Shown one piece after another: positions 15,364 to 24,143 of a stretch of DNA of 34,187 bases. Position numbers and translations under genes: made by a program. The DNA is taken from the NCBI RefSeq assembly GCF_002154605.1, contig NZ_MUNE01000047.1, positions 1-34,187 on the forward strand, read 5' to 3'. The DNA is from Streptomyces milbemycinicus. Lineage in GTDB: Bacteria; Actinomycetota; Actinomycetes; Streptomycetales; Streptomycetaceae. Each line of letters starts with the position of its first letter. Position 1 is the stretch's first letter. Under the pieces are notes generated by a model that had not been told where the DNA came from, searched no databases, and was given only the letters and a program-made list of their open reading frames with translations.

Positions 15364-17970
15364 ATGGATCTACGGGGAAAATCTATTGTCCTGATGGGGC
15401 GGTTCCACAAGCTGCCGCACACTACGGCGAAGGCCGGACTGGAAGCGCTGGGCGCGCGGGTGTCGGGTTCGGTGTCCGACAGAACTGATCTGGTCTTCGC
15501 CGCGCATGACGTCCCGGGCCGCAAGATCGGAGCGGCGAGCACACGCGGCATTCCGATCTACGACGAGAAGGCGTTGCGGGCCGTACTCAAGGGGGCGGCC
15601 AAGCCCTCGGCGGGCGATGAGTCCGCCACCGACGGGGCAGGGACTGGGACCTTCGCGGATCACGCGTCGCTGACGTCGGCCGCCGACCCGGCCGCGCTGC
15701 TCGCGGTCCTTCAGGGAGCGGACTGGTCCGCCTTCGCGGCCGAGCGGGACCTGCCGCCGCTCCGGGCCCGGCTGCTGAAGCTCGAGCGCACGCATGGGGT
15801 CACCGAGGCGCACCGCTTCGCGACCGACAGGATTCGTGGGCTCGGCGACACGCGGCTGCAGCATCCGTACGGCCACAGCACAGAGATCACATCGTTTGAT
15901 TTCAGCCCGTGCGGACGCTATCTGGCCACCGGCAGCTGGGTCGGCGACGACTACCACCGCGGTGGTGCGCTGCAGATCTGGGAGGTCGCCAGCGGCCGCT
16001 GCGTCAACACACTCCAGCGCATCGAGGGCGGAGTCGGCTGGCCCGACTACGACGACACCATCCAGTGGTCGGCCGACAGCACCCGCATCGGGCTCGCCTA
16101 CAACACCAACCAGGTAGGGGTGTTCGACCCGTTCGACACCCGCACCACCAACACCTATCCGCTGGCTTGCGCATCGGTGACGGACGGGGCCAGCCGACCG
16201 CCGACGTGGGCGCTGGCGCCCGACGGGCGGCGCGCGTTCGTCTCGACCGGCTCCCCCTGTGCGCTCAAGGGCTGTGTCGTTCCCCTGGAGGCGGGCCGTC
16301 TGTTCTGGCTGCCCCACTACGCACCCCCCTCGCACCCATATCTGCTGCCCGAGACGCTTCCCGAGGAATTCCGGCACGAGGAAGACGAGCTGTGGCTGGA
16401 CGACGGGGTCGGCTGGTCGCGGGACGGCACCCGGCTGTACGCGTATGACGCCCGGCACAAGCGGGATCTGGTCATCGACCTGGCCACCAGGCAGGTCGGC
16501 TGGGCGGCTGAGGAGGACGGACACGAATCGGCCGTGGAGAGGGGCGGCGCGGGCGGAGTGCGGGTCTCCGTGGACTCGACCCGTGTGACCTTCCGCCGGC
16601 CCGACACCGGAGGGGAGTTGAGCGGCTTCACCTTCCTCCGCGAACCACCGGGCCCCCGGCTCCTGGAGGACGACTACGTACTCGAGCAGCACAACGTGAA
16701 CTTCGCCCTGGACGACCACACCTGGTGTGCGGCGTTCGAGGAGGGTGTCGTCATCGCGCCGCCGGACCGCAGGGAAGACCTGGACGCGGTGCTGACCTGG
16801 TCGGTCGACCGGCGTTTCGGGTGGCCGGTGCGGTGGGGCGGGCTCGATGTCGTACCGGACGTGCGGACCGCCGCCGAACGGCTCGGGGAGGACGGCCTCG
16901 GCTACTTCGTCCGGGAGTACGTGGAGAGGATGGAACCCACCGAGGCCCAGGGGGACGGGGCGTGGCCGCCGCCCAACACCGCGACGTTGGACGACCTGTT
17001 CACGGCGGTGAAGGATGCCGTCTCCGAGCTGGGGAGCAACTGGAACTTCGCGGTGAACGAGTATCTGACTGACGCGGCCCGGCTCCGAGCGCGGCGCGGG
17101 GAGCCCGAAGGCGCCGCGCAACTGCTCGACGCCATACCCGGTACGGACGAGCGCGTCGCGGCCTCCGCTCAGGTGGCCATGATCCTGGCCCGCGCGGGAC
17201 GCACCGAACAGGCGCGGGCCGTCTTCGCCTTCGCCGAGCCGAGGGCGGAGGCAGCCCTCGGAAAGCACAACGTCGCGAACGTCGCCTCCGCGGTGGCCGG
17301 CGCCTACCAGGCCCTGGGCGACACGGCCGCCGCCGACGCGTGGTTCGCCCGCGCCCGGGAAGCCATCGAGCCGGAGACCAACCCATGGGAGAACCGCCTC
17401 GCGGTCATCTGGGCGCTCACCGAGTGCGGGCGCGTGGACGAGGCCCGGTCGCTATGGACGTCCGCCGAGAACCGGCCCAACAGCTTCCGCTCCGAGCCGT
17501 GGCTGCTCTGTCTGCTGAGCACCGACCGGCTCGACATCGCGGAGGAGTTCCTGGAAGCGTGCGTCCCGCCCGGGGACCGGCCGTCGAGCATGATCAAGGC
17601 ACTGGTCGAGCTCGGCCGGCCCGATCTGCTCCGCTCGTGGCTCTCCGACTCCTGGTACATACCGGACGAGGCCTACGAGCGCGCCCAGGCGATCGCCGAC
17701 GGCGCCCCGCGGCGGTCCCTGCCGCCGACGCCGACCGAGGAGGACATCGCGGCCCTCGCCGAAGCGCACGCCAAGCTGCTCAAAACGCCGCGCGCCAAAC
17801 GCCAGATGCCGACCGTGGAGCTCATCGAACAGGCCGCGGACTGTGGGCACCTCAGCGCCGTGCTGAACCTGCTCGGCGACCTTCCGGCGCATGATTTCAA
17901 CCACCGGCCGAAAGCCGCGCTCTCCGCACTGTGGCGCGCCGCCACAGGCCACTACCAGGCCCACTGGTGA
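15364..17970 (+). CDS. Large BRCT - WD40-like - TPR-like protein
   Basis: The product is 868 residues from ATG 15364; GTG 15340 and GTG 15358 are possible starts, and none has a clear ribosome site. Residues 1-80 look like a BRCT domain: MDLRGKSIVLMGRF, GLEALGARVSGSVSDRTDLV and GIPIYDEKALRAVL follow the order of the LigA-type fold. Residues about 165-340 hold beta-propeller blades (ITSFDFSPCGRYLATGSW, GGALQIWEVASGRCV). Residues about 555-720 are helical TPR-like repeats (QVAMILARAGRTEQARAVF, GAYQALGDTAAADAWFARA). It has no signal or membrane helix and no catalytic motif, so it looks like a cytoplasmic scaffold. The BRCT fold hints at DNA or phosphoprotein binding. It is monocistronic here. 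Confidence 0.75.
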   Translation: MDLRGKSIVLMGRFHKLPHTTAKAGLEALGARVSGSVSDRTDLVFAAHDVPGRKIGAASTRGIPIYDEKALRAVLKGAAKPSAGDESATDGAGTGTFADHASLTSAADPAALLAVLQGADWSAFAAERDLPPLRARLLKLERTHGVTEAHRFATDRIRGLGDTRLQHPYGHSTEITSFDFSPCGRYLATGSWVGDDYHRGGALQIWEVASGRCVNTLQRIEGGVGWPDYDDTIQWSADSTRIGLAYNTNQVGVFDPFDTRTTNTYPLACASVTDGASRPPTWALAPDGRRAFVSTGSPCALKGCVVPLEAGRLFWLPHYAPPSHPYLLPETLPEEFRHEEDELWLDDGVGWSRDGTRLYAYDARHKRDLVIDLATRQVGWAAEEDGHESAVERGGAGGVRVSVDSTRVTFRRPDTGGELSGFTFLREPPGPRLLEDDYVLEQHNVNFALDDHTWCAAFEEGVVIAPPDRREDLDAVLTWSVDRRFGWPVRWGGLDVVPDVRTAAERLGEDGLGYFVREYVERMEPTEAQGDGAWPPPNTATLDDLFTAVKDAVSELGSNWNFAVNEYLTDAARLRARRGEPEGAAQLLDAIPGTDERVAASAQVAMILARAGRTEQARAVFAFAEPRAEAALGKHNVANVASAVAGAYQALGDTAAADAWFARAREAIEPETNPWENRLAVIWALTECGRVDEARSLWTSAENRPNSFRSEPWLLCLLSTDRLDIAEEFLEACVPPGDRPSSMIKALVELGRPDLLRSWLSDSWYIPDEAYERAQAIADGAPRRSLPPTPTEEDIAALAEAHAKLLKTPRAKRQMPTVELIEQAADCGHLSAVLNLLGDLPAHDFNHRPKAALSALWRAATGHYQAHW

Positions 17971-18073
17971 CGCCCGCCTGACCCCGCGGCCCGCCGCCTC
18001 TCCGCCGGGCTACCGCAGTTCGTCGAGCCACCGCACGACGGCCGCAGTGCCCCGGACGTCTCCGGGTGTCCGT

Positions 18074-18388
18074 TCAGGCGGCGTTGCCGTGCGGGGTGAG
18101 GTTGATGGTCAGGTCGGAGTCGAGGGCACGGGCCAGGCGTCGCAGAAGGGGGATGGTGGGGACGGTGCCGCCGCCTTCGATGCGGGAGATCTGGGGTTGC
18201 TTCATGCCGCAGCGCTCGGCAAGTTCGGTCTGGGACAGGCCGAGGGCGGTGCGCCGGTCGTAGACCATCTGGCCGAGATCGTGAGCCAGTTCGGCCTCTT
18301 CGTAGAGGCGGTCGTACTCGGGATTGTCCTCGGCTGCCTCACCCAGGAGCTTGCGGTGGCGGCGGGTCTTCCACTCGGCGTGGTTCAT
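18074..18388 (-). CDS. XRE-family antitoxin (HigA-like)
   Basis: The product is 104 residues from ATG 18388, whose ATG overlaps the toxin stop codon (ATGA, 4-nt overlap). Residues about 42-90 form a Cro/C1-type helix-turn-helix (RRTALGLSQTELAERCGMKQPQISRIEGG). By family it neutralises the toxin encoded just upstream and represses their shared promoter. Toxin-first order and translational coupling are as in HigBA systems. A GAGGAACTGCG stretch just before the start supplies the ribosome site. Confidence 0.88.
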   Translation of the reverse strand: MNHAEWKTRRHRKLLGEAAEDNPEYDRLYEEAELAHDLGQMVYDRRTALGLSQTELAERCGMKQPQISRIEGGGTVPTIPLLRRLARALDSDLTINLTPHGNAA

Positions 18389-18771
18389 CGCAGTTCCTCC
18401 TTGATGTCGCGGCTGTAGACGGCGTGTTCGGCGGCCGGTACGTGGCGGGCCTCGCAGGCGGCCTGGGCGGCATGGGCTCGTTCCACCTCCGCCGTCTCGC
18501 GCATCCTGGTCTTGCGGAACACCGGCAGGAGCACGATGCGGCGGCCGGGAGCGACCCAGTAGGTGATGCGCTGGGCGTTGCCGTCGAGGTGGAAGCGCAG
18601 CTCGCGGAGCCTGCCACCGAGATGGCGGGTGTAGGGCTCGCCGAGCGTGGTGGCGTTCTCGGCGAGCCGGTCGACCTTCTGCTCGGCGATGACGTAGTGG
18701 TGGGCGGGGATGTTCTCCAGCCAGAGGCACACCTCGGGCTCGATCTCGATTGTGTACCGCTCACCGTCCAT
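18385..18771 (-). CDS. HigB/RelE-type (Gp49-like) toxin
   Basis: The product is 128 residues from ATG 18771. YTIEIEPEVCLWLENI opens the domain, then RLRELRFHL, QRITYWVAPGRRIVLLPVFRKTRMRETAEVERA: the conserved core of phage-Gp49/HigB-type ribosome-dependent mRNA nucleases, with several conserved Arg and Lys in the last beta strands. An alternative start at ATG 18792 adds 7 residues. Neither has a ribosome site. At 18771 a TATCAT box lies 7 nt before the ATG, as expected for a leaderless mRNA, so this start is preferred. A C-terminal tail (about 108-128) beyond the core is unusual. Confidence 0.8.
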   Translation of the reverse strand: MDGERYTIEIEPEVCLWLENIPAHHYVIAEQKVDRLAENATTLGEPYTRHLGGRLRELRFHLDGNAQRITYWVAPGRRIVLLPVFRKTRMRETAEVERAHAAQAACEARHVPAAEHAVYSRDIKEELR

Positions 18772-19502
18772 AATCTCGATGATATATGGCATGAGTGTTA
18801 TGGGCCAGTGGCTGCCCGCACGGTCTGCGGGTTGCCCGGGCAGGAGTGGGGCCTTGGGCCGGGGCCCCGTCTGGCATGGGGCCGGTCGCGTCGCAGCGAC
18901 CGTACGCCGGCCGGACGAACGAAGCGGGCCGGCCCCGGTGTTGCTGCCCCGAGGCCCCCGGGTGCAGCCAGCTCGGCTTCCGCACCGGGCGGGTGGAGGC
19001 ACACGGGCGCATCTACCTGCGGCTACCCGGCAGACTCCCGCCCGAGCCCGATTGCCACCTCTTCGCGCTGCGGGTCGAGCAGACAACCGGCCGGAATAGC
19101 GCGGGGCCGGGCCTCCGGCAGGATGAGGCCCGAGCGGGAGGGGTCCCTCGCCGGTCGGGCAGCCTCGCCGGACCAGGGTTCTCCGGGGTCGCCGTCGCGC
19201 CGCCGGGCGCGGCGGCCACGGCCGGGGCGGCGGACCCGGCCAGCAGCAGCGCGGCACACAGGGCCGCCGCACGGGTGTGGGTCCTGACGTCTGTCCGGAT
19301 GCGGCGTGGCGAGTTGCGCATGAGGTCCCCGTCTGTCTGTCGGCGATCAACGATGGCGATCGCCGATGAAGACCTCAGCCTCGCGCGGGGCGCTCCCGGG
19401 GGCACTGGTGCCATCCCCCGGGTTCATGGTGCGCCCGACCCCCGGTCCGGCCTCGGGAAATCCCGCGGCCGGGGCGCGCCGGGGGCCGGGCGCATACGGG
19501 GG
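18772..19502. other. Gene-poor stretch with remnants
   Basis: About 730 bases lie between the toxin start and the protease stop. The only gene-like part is the short secreted-protein remnant described separately. The rest is GC-rich sequence with no coherent codon bias in any frame; long frames seen on the plus strand here read antisense to neighbouring genes and are not real. The toxin promoter should lie at its left end. Confidence 0.5.
19013..19321 (-). pseudogene. Remnant of a small secreted protein
   Basis: A frame from ATG 19321 (GGGGA upstream) begins with a good Sec signal: MRNSPRRIRTDV, then AAALCAALLLAGSAAPAVAAA. Codons are strongly GC3-biased for about the first 45 residues. After this the bias drops in this frame and reappears in the +1 frame (GLILPEARPRAIPAGCLLD and on to a stop near 19023). 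This suggests a frameshift about 150 bases into a small exported protein. The family is not recognised. Confidence 0.35.
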
Positions 19503-20357
19503 CTACGGCTTGGGCAGCTCACACCCCGCCAGGCTCAGATTGATCTTGTTGCCCGCGGCGACGCACTTGGTGATGCCGTACGTCTCCTGGGCGTAGTTGA
19601 TGCCCTGCCGCACCGTCACGGTCCCGTTGGCGTCGACCTCGCACGGGTTGTTGAGGGTGCACCGTCCGCCGTCCTCGTTGCCCGTGTTGTTGATGGCGAC
19701 GACCTTGCCGGAGGCGGAGTCGACAACGGGCGAGCCCGAGGTTCCCCCGATCGTGTTACAGGCAGAGGTGTAGCGGACCGAATCCTTCCAGGTCCATTCA
19801 TCCTCTTTAAGACGGTAGACAAACCCGTCGATATTGCAGGAGTAGATCTTCTTCCAGTAGCCGGAGACCACATTGATGCCAGTGCCCTGGACCGGGTGGC
19901 TGTCCGACAGCTGCAGCGCTTTGATGCCGTACGACTGCTGGATCTGGGCGTACGTCGAGCTCAGTTGGTACAGCGACACATCGGTGTCGGTCATGGTCGC
20001 GTACGCGATCTTGGTGGCGCGGAGCGTGGCGACGCCGCTGCCGGAGCTGTTGAGCAGGGTGAAGCTCCGGGTGGACGCCTTGTCGACGATCACCTGTCCG
20101 GCGGACGGCATACCGGACTCCAGGCAGTGGCCGTTCGACATCACGAACGCGAGGTCGCTGTCGGCCGAGTTCGGCATCCGTACCACCGAGCCCGAGCAGT
20201 TGCTCAGCGCCACGGTCCCGGCGAAGTCGACCGCCTTGACCTTGGCCTTGGCCTCGGCCGTGTCGGGGGCGGCCGCGGCCGGGGTGACGCCCGCGGTCGC
20301 GAGGCCCGCACCGCCGAGCAGCAGCGCGGACAGCGCGCCGATCAGAGGTCTACGCAT
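19503..20357 (-). CDS. Secreted trypsin-like serine protease
   Basis: The product is 284 residues from ATG 20357, with GGAGGGGAA upstream. Residues 1-30 are a Sec signal ending in TPAAAA. The chymotrypsin-fold triad is visible as His77 (SNGHCLE), Asp126 (DTDVSLYQL) and Ser207 (GGTSGSPVV). Cysteines at 54/78, 174/200 and near 235-280 probably form disulfides. By family it is an extracellular endopeptidase. It is divergent from a secreted carboxypeptidase gene across a 183-nt gap, so the two could share control and jointly degrade protein outside the cell. Confidence 0.9.
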   Translation of the reverse strand: MRRPLIGALSALLLGGAGLATAGVTPAAAAPDTAEAKAKVKAVDFAGTVALSNCSGSVVRMPNSADSDLAFVMSNGHCLESGMPSAGQVIVDKASTRSFTLLNSSGSGVATLRATKIAYATMTDTDVSLYQLSSTYAQIQQSYGIKALQLSDSHPVQGTGINVVSGYWKKIYSCNIDGFVYRLKEDEWTWKDSVRYTSACNTIGGTSGSPVVDSASGKVVAINNTGNEDGGRCTLNNPCEVDANGTVTVRQGINYAQETYGITKCVAAGNKINLSLAGCELPKP

Positions 20358-20540
20358 GTGGTTCCCCTCCCATGACGAGGCTTCGGACCGCGCCGCGACC
20401 GGTCACGTCGCGGCGGTTCGATCCGGAGCCGCACGAATGTTCCCTCCGCTTCGACCATTTCCCGCCCTTGACCATGTCATGCGCATGGCCGAACACTGGC
20501 GCAGCAGTCGCTCGCCTCAGACCACCCCCCAGGAGAATTC

Positions 20541-21899
20541 ATGCGACTTCGCATTCGCGGCAGAAGGGCCACCGCCCTCACCGCCTTGCTGACCCTCGCC
20601 CTCGCGGCGCCCGTCGCGGCCCAGGCCGACGGCTCGGGCTCCGCGCCCAGGGCAGCCGCCGCCGCGGCCGACACCTCGGCCGCCACCTCGGCCGACGAGA
20701 GCGTGCGGCAGTACGAGATCGCGGGCCCCGCCACCCCGGCCGAACGCTCCTCCATCGCGGCCACCGGCGTGTCCATCGACGAGGTGGACGCCCGCTCCGT
20801 CGTGGTCACCGCCGACGCGTCCCAGGCCACCGAGCTGCGCTCGCGCGGCTACGACCTCACCCCCCTGGCCGCCCCGCAGGCCCGCACCGAGGGCCGGGCC
20901 GCCAAGCCCTTCGACTTCCCCTCCGCGGACGCGAAGTACCACAACTACGCCGAGGCCAACACCGAGATCAACGCCGCGGTCGCCAAGTACCCGAACATCC
21001 TCAGCAAGCGGGTCATCGGCAAGTCGTACGAGGGCCGCGACATCATCGCGCTGAAGATCAGCGACAACGTGGCCACGGACGAGTCCGAACCCGAGGTGCT
21101 GTTCACCGCCCACCAGCACGCCCGCGAACACCTCACCGTCGAGATGGCCCTCTACCTGGTGCGCGAGTTCACCCAGGGCTACGGCAGCGACTCCCGGGTC
21201 ACCGGCCTGGTCAACAGCCGCGAGATCTGGATCGTCCCGGACGTGAACCCCGACGGCGGCGAATACGACATCGCCACCGGCTCCTACCGCAGCTGGCGCA
21301 AGAACCGCCAGCCCAACTCCGGCTCCTCCAACGTCGGCACCGACCTCAACCGCAACTGGGACTTCAAATGGGGCTGCTGCGGCGGCTCCTCCGGCTCCAC
21401 CGGCTCCGAGACCTACCGCGGCCCCAAGGCCGAGTCGGCCCCCGAGGTGAAGGTCGTCTCGGACTTCGCGCGCAGCCGCGTCGTCGGCGGCAAGCAGCAG
21501 ATCAAGGCCGCCATCGACTTCCACACCTACAGCGAGCTGGTGCTGTGGCCCTTCGGCTGGACGTACGACGAAACCACCACCGGCATGACGCGGGACGACT
21601 ACGACGCCTTCGCCGCGGTCGGCAAGAAGATGGCCGCGAGCAACGGCTACACCCCCGAGCAGTCGAGCGAGCTGTACATCACGGACGGCGCGATCGACGA
21701 CTATCTGTGGGGCGCCCAGAAGGTCTTCGCGTACACCTTCGAGATGTACCCGACCTCCAGCGGCGCGGGCGGCTTCTACCCGCCCGACGAGGTGATCGAG
21801 CGGGAGACCTCCCGTAACCGCGACGCGGTCCTCCAACTCCTGGAGAACGCAGACTGCATGTACCGGTCCATCGGCAAGGAAGCGCAGTACTGCTCCTGA
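20541..21899 (+). CDS. Secreted M14 zinc carboxypeptidase
   Basis: The product is 452 residues from ATG 20541, with AGGAGA upstream. Residues 1-28 are a Sec signal; about 30-120 are an Ala-rich propeptide with a small alpha/beta prodomain ([18 protein letters not shown]). The catalytic domain starts near 130. Zinc ligands are His193 and Glu196 ([11 protein letters not shown]) and His328 (IDFHTYSEL); the general base is Glu401 (FEMYP). [10 protein letters not shown] supplies the Asn-Arg substrate contacts. By family (carboxypeptidase T/SG-like) it removes C-terminal residues from peptides outside the cell. A 61-bp relative of its zinc-site coding sequence occurs at 30459. Confidence 0.93.
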   Translation: MRLRIRGRRATALTALLTLALAAPVAAQADGSGSAPRAAAAAADTSAATSADESVRQYEIAGPATPAERSSIAATGVSIDEVDARSVVVTADASQATELRSRGYDLTPLAAPQARTEGRAAKPFDFPSADAKYHNYAEANTEINAAVAKYPNILSKRVIGKSYEGRDIIALKISDNVATDESEPEVLFTAHQHAREHLTVEMALYLVREFTQGYGSDSRVTGLVNSREIWIVPDVNPDGGEYDIATGSYRSWRKNRQPNSGSSNVGTDLNRNWDFKWGCCGGSSGSTGSETYRGPKAESAPEVKVVSDFARSRVVGGKQQIKAAIDFHTYSELVLWPFGWTYDETTTGMTRDDYDAFAAVGKKMAASNGYTPEQSSELYITDGAIDDYLWGAQKVFAYTFEMYPTSSGAGGFYPPDEVIERETSRNRDAVLQLLENADCMYRSIGKEAQYCS

Positions 21900-21918
21900 G
21901 CCATACGGAACAACGCGA

Positions 21919-21954
21919 GCGCCGTCCCGGCGGGGAGACCCGCCGGGACGGCGC
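21919..21954. terminator. Bidirectional terminator hairpin
   Basis: Perfect 16-bp arms GCGCCGTCCCGGCGGG and CCCGCCGGGACGGCGC with a GAGA loop lie between the convergent carboxypeptidase and methyltransferase genes. Confidence 0.88.
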
Positions 21955-21982
21955 CTCACAAGGGCCCCGAGGGCGGTCGTGG

Positions 21983-23182
21983 TCAGGGCCGGGGCAGCAT
22001 CAGGCCGGGCATCTGCGGGTGCCGCAGGCGCTGCCCGCCGTCGGACACGTGCAGCGTGAACGTCTCCGGCCCCGGCCGGTCAGCCGTGTCGTAGGCGTCC
22101 AGGACGCGCTCGATGCGTTCCCAGAGCGCCACCGGGCCGCCCTCGCGCACGCGCCATGCGCTGTCATCGGGCGTGAGGATGGCAGCGGAGCCGGTGACGA
22201 CATCGACGAGGTGCACCACCTCGCCCGCAGTCGTCATCTGTGCGCTGGGCACGCTGCTTTGGGCGAGGAACCGCAGGTGGAACGCTTCCTCGGTGGCGGC
22301 GGTGATCCGCTCGGGGCTGTGCCGGGTGGTGCGGGCCTTCTCAGGCAGGCCTGCGGCCCAGTGAGCGGGGTTGCCGAATGCCGGCGCAGCGTGCGTACGG
22401 GCCGACATGAAGGAGACCGTGCCAGGCAGCAGCCGGCCCTCGGCGGTGCCGTCCTCGGCTACGGTCAGCAGGACGCGGGCATACCCGTAGAGCCAGCCCG
22501 ACAGGGTGACAAGGACCTTCCCGCCCGGCCGGGCCTGCGCGAGCAGTGCCGGAGGCACGGCCCGGAAGGAGCAGGCGGCCACGATCCGGTCGAACTTCGC
22601 CTCGGGCCAGTACCCGTACAACCCGTCCGATACGGCCAGGGTGGGGGTGTAGCCGCACCCGTACAGCGTGCTCGCCGCCGTCTCGAGCCGGTGCGGGTCC
22701 ACCTCGATGCTCGTAACGTCTGCGGAGCCGAGGCGTTCGCAGGCGAGCGCGGTCGAGTAGCCGGTGCCGGTGCCGATCTCCAGCACCGTCTGCCCCTCGG
22801 TGACCTCCGCGTCCGCCCACATCCGAACGACGAGGGACGGCAGCGTGGACGACGAGGTCGGGGCGCCGCCATGACGTACGGCGGGCTGCTTCCAGTCGGG
22901 TTCGTCGCCGTCGAACTGTGTGATGAGCGTGGTGTCGGAGTACGCGGCGGCCAGCCAGCGGCCTTGGTCAAGCTCGGCGGTGACCGGCTCCCACACCGTC
23001 AGCCCCTGCCCATCGCGTTCGTCGGCGGGCAGGTAGAAGCCCGGCACGAACCGGTGCCGTGGCACCGTCTCCACCGCCTGCCGCCAGGCCCGATCCACAA
23101 GGAAGCCGCCCTCGGCAAGGGCCTTCACCATCGTCTCCCGTAGCCGTACGGCGTCCGTCTCCAGGCCGGCGGGCTCCGTCAT
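21983..23182 (-). CDS. tgmC: PIMT-like methyltransferase of ATP-grasp (graspetide) system
   Basis: The product is 399 residues from ATG 23182, with AAGGAGG upstream and a 4-nt ATGA overlap with the ATP-grasp stop codon. RHRFVPGFYLP and the SAM motif VLEIGTGTGYS (133-143) mark it as a protein-L-isoaspartate O-methyltransferase homologue; the C-terminal 180 residues are an extra domain typical of RiPP-associated members. In fuscimiditide-type graspetides such enzymes methylate one Asp of the cyclised peptide, which then closes to an aspartimide. Tight coupling to the ATP-grasp gene supports a joint role on one peptide. All SAM-binding motifs look intact. Confidence 0.88.
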   Translation of the reverse strand: MTEPAGLETDAVRLRETMVKALAEGGFLVDRAWRQAVETVPRHRFVPGFYLPADERDGQGLTVWEPVTAELDQGRWLAAAYSDTTLITQFDGDEPDWKQPAVRHGGAPTSSSTLPSLVVRMWADAEVTEGQTVLEIGTGTGYSTALACERLGSADVTSIEVDPHRLETAASTLYGCGYTPTLAVSDGLYGYWPEAKFDRIVAACSFRAVPPALLAQARPGGKVLVTLSGWLYGYARVLLTVAEDGTAEGRLLPGTVSFMSARTHAAPAFGNPAHWAAGLPEKARTTRHSPERITAATEEAFHLRFLAQSSVPSAQMTTAGEVVHLVDVVTGSAAILTPDDSAWRVREGGPVALWERIERVLDAYDTADRPGPETFTLHVSDGGQRLRHPQMPGLMLPRP

Positions 23183-24117
23183 GACCTGCTGCCTCCTTCC
23201 GTACTCAAGATGTCGGCGAACGCCTCGGTGATGGCCGGCGCGTTCGGAAGCCAGCCCCACTGGCCGTTCGGGTTGCACTCGATCGCGATCCAGTGCTCCG
23301 GGTTGTCCCCGTCACCGGTCAGCGCAAAGTCGAAGCAGCCGAAGACCAAGCCGAACGACTCCAGGTAGCTGTGGAGGACGGCCTCGACCGGGGCCGGGAC
23401 GGCGATCGGGGCGTGGATCAGCTCGTCCCAGTCGCCGCGGCGCCAGTCCAGCGCGCGGTCCGGTGCGGCGACCCGGTGGGCGAACAGCCTGCGGCCGACC
23501 ACGGTCACTCGCACGTCGCCGGTCTTGGGGACCTCGGCCTGGAACAGGTGCGCGGTCACCGCGAGCGTGTCGTCGAAGGACTCCGCATCGACACGCTGGG
23601 CCCAAATCGCGCCAGTGTGTCCGTCCTCGCCGCGGGGCAGGCCGCGGAACGTCTTGTAGATGACGCGCTCGTGGACGGCGGCGAACCTCCGCGCCGCCTC
23701 GACATCGTTGGTGACCAGGGTCGGCGGGATCGCCAGGCCGAGCTCGGCGAACCGCTGGAGCTGGGCGGGCTTGAAGTCCGCGCGGGTCACCGCGGAGGGA
23801 TGGTTGACGTACAGAGCGCCGTGCAGGTGGTTGAGGACACCGCCGAACCCGTGTCTTGCCTCGGCGGCGGCGAACTCGCGCTGCTGCTGGGGCAGGTGCT
23901 CGAATCGGGCTGCGTACGGTGTGGGGCGGCGGTAGTACACCGCCGCCACATCCCCCAACTCCACCTCCCGGCTTGCCGTACACAGCCGCCCGCCCCACGC
24001 CGAGCTGTCCGCACCAATGAGGAACCCGAAAGCCAGGGCAGGCCCGATGTCGGCGGGATCGACGCGCACGACGGCGGGTCGACTGGAAACCGGTCGGTGA
24101 CCAGCCGCATCGCCCAC
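23179..24117 (-). CDS. tgmB: ATP-grasp peptide maturase (graspetide ligase), N-terminus apparently shortened
   Basis: The best in-frame start is ATG 24117 (312 residues), but its first 12 or so residues (MGDAAGHRPVSS) do not look like the family. Homology appears to begin at RPAVVRVDPADIG. VYYRRPTPYAARF, AEARHGFGGVL, ALYVNHPSAV and KPAQLQRFAELGLAIPPTLVTN match RiPP-type ATP-grasp ligases; ATP/Mg residues lie in VIYKTFRG and IECNPNGQWGW. Such enzymes link Asp/Glu side chains of a precursor to Ser/Thr or Lys as esters or amides. Family members normally have about 25 more residues forming the first strand and helix of the N-terminal domain. Here that part seems replaced by an out-of-frame precursor leader, so activity is uncertain. 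Confidence 0.85.
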   Translation of the reverse strand: MGDAAGHRPVSSRPAVVRVDPADIGPALAFGFLIGADSSAWGGRLCTASREVELGDVAAVYYRRPTPYAARFEHLPQQQREFAAAEARHGFGGVLNHLHGALYVNHPSAVTRADFKPAQLQRFAELGLAIPPTLVTNDVEAARRFAAVHERVIYKTFRGLPRGEDGHTGAIWAQRVDAESFDDTLAVTAHLFQAEVPKTGDVRVTVVGRRLFAHRVAAPDRALDWRRGDWDELIHAPIAVPAPVEAVLHSYLESFGLVFGCFDFALTGDGDNPEHWIAIECNPNGQWGWLPNAPAITEAFADILSTEGGSRS

Positions 24118-24143
24118 GGAGCCTCTGGTGCAAGCGTCGCCAT
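24081..24143 (-). pseudogene. tgmA: Truncated graspetide precursor: leader remnant
   Basis: From ATG 24143, with GAAGGGA 6 nt upstream, the frame reads MATLAPEAPWAMRLVTDRFP. From memory of Streptomyces ATP-grasp-modified precursors, an N-terminal Ala-Pro-Trp-Ala/Gly-Leu/Met-Arg leader is typical, so this fits a precursor start. After about 21 codons the frame loses meaning and the +1 frame becomes the ATP-grasp coding sequence. The core peptide and the intergenic gap are missing. The normal size of such precursors is about 70-90 residues. Its place between the 118-residue gene and the ligase is where a precursor is expected. Confidence 0.5.

Noticed and set aside
15370..17268. Long minus-strand frame opposite the BRCT-WD40 gene
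   Set aside because: No recognisable domain; the plus-strand frame shows ordered domain motifs and proper GC3.
18013..18060. Minus-strand reading DVRGTAAVVRWLDELR before a stop, looking like the tail of a lost gene
   Set aside because: Only 16 residues, with no coherent frame upstream; could be chance in GC-rich DNA.
18795..20375. Long open frame on the plus strand across the toxin-protease interval
   Set aside because: It reads antisense to the secreted protease gene, which has a full catalytic triad, signal peptide and ribosome site; high GC makes such shadow frames common.
20517..21959. Long minus-strand frame opposite the carboxypeptidase gene
   Set aside because: The plus-strand gene has all zinc ligands and a signal peptide; the opposite frame is low-complexity Gly/Val/Ala sequence.
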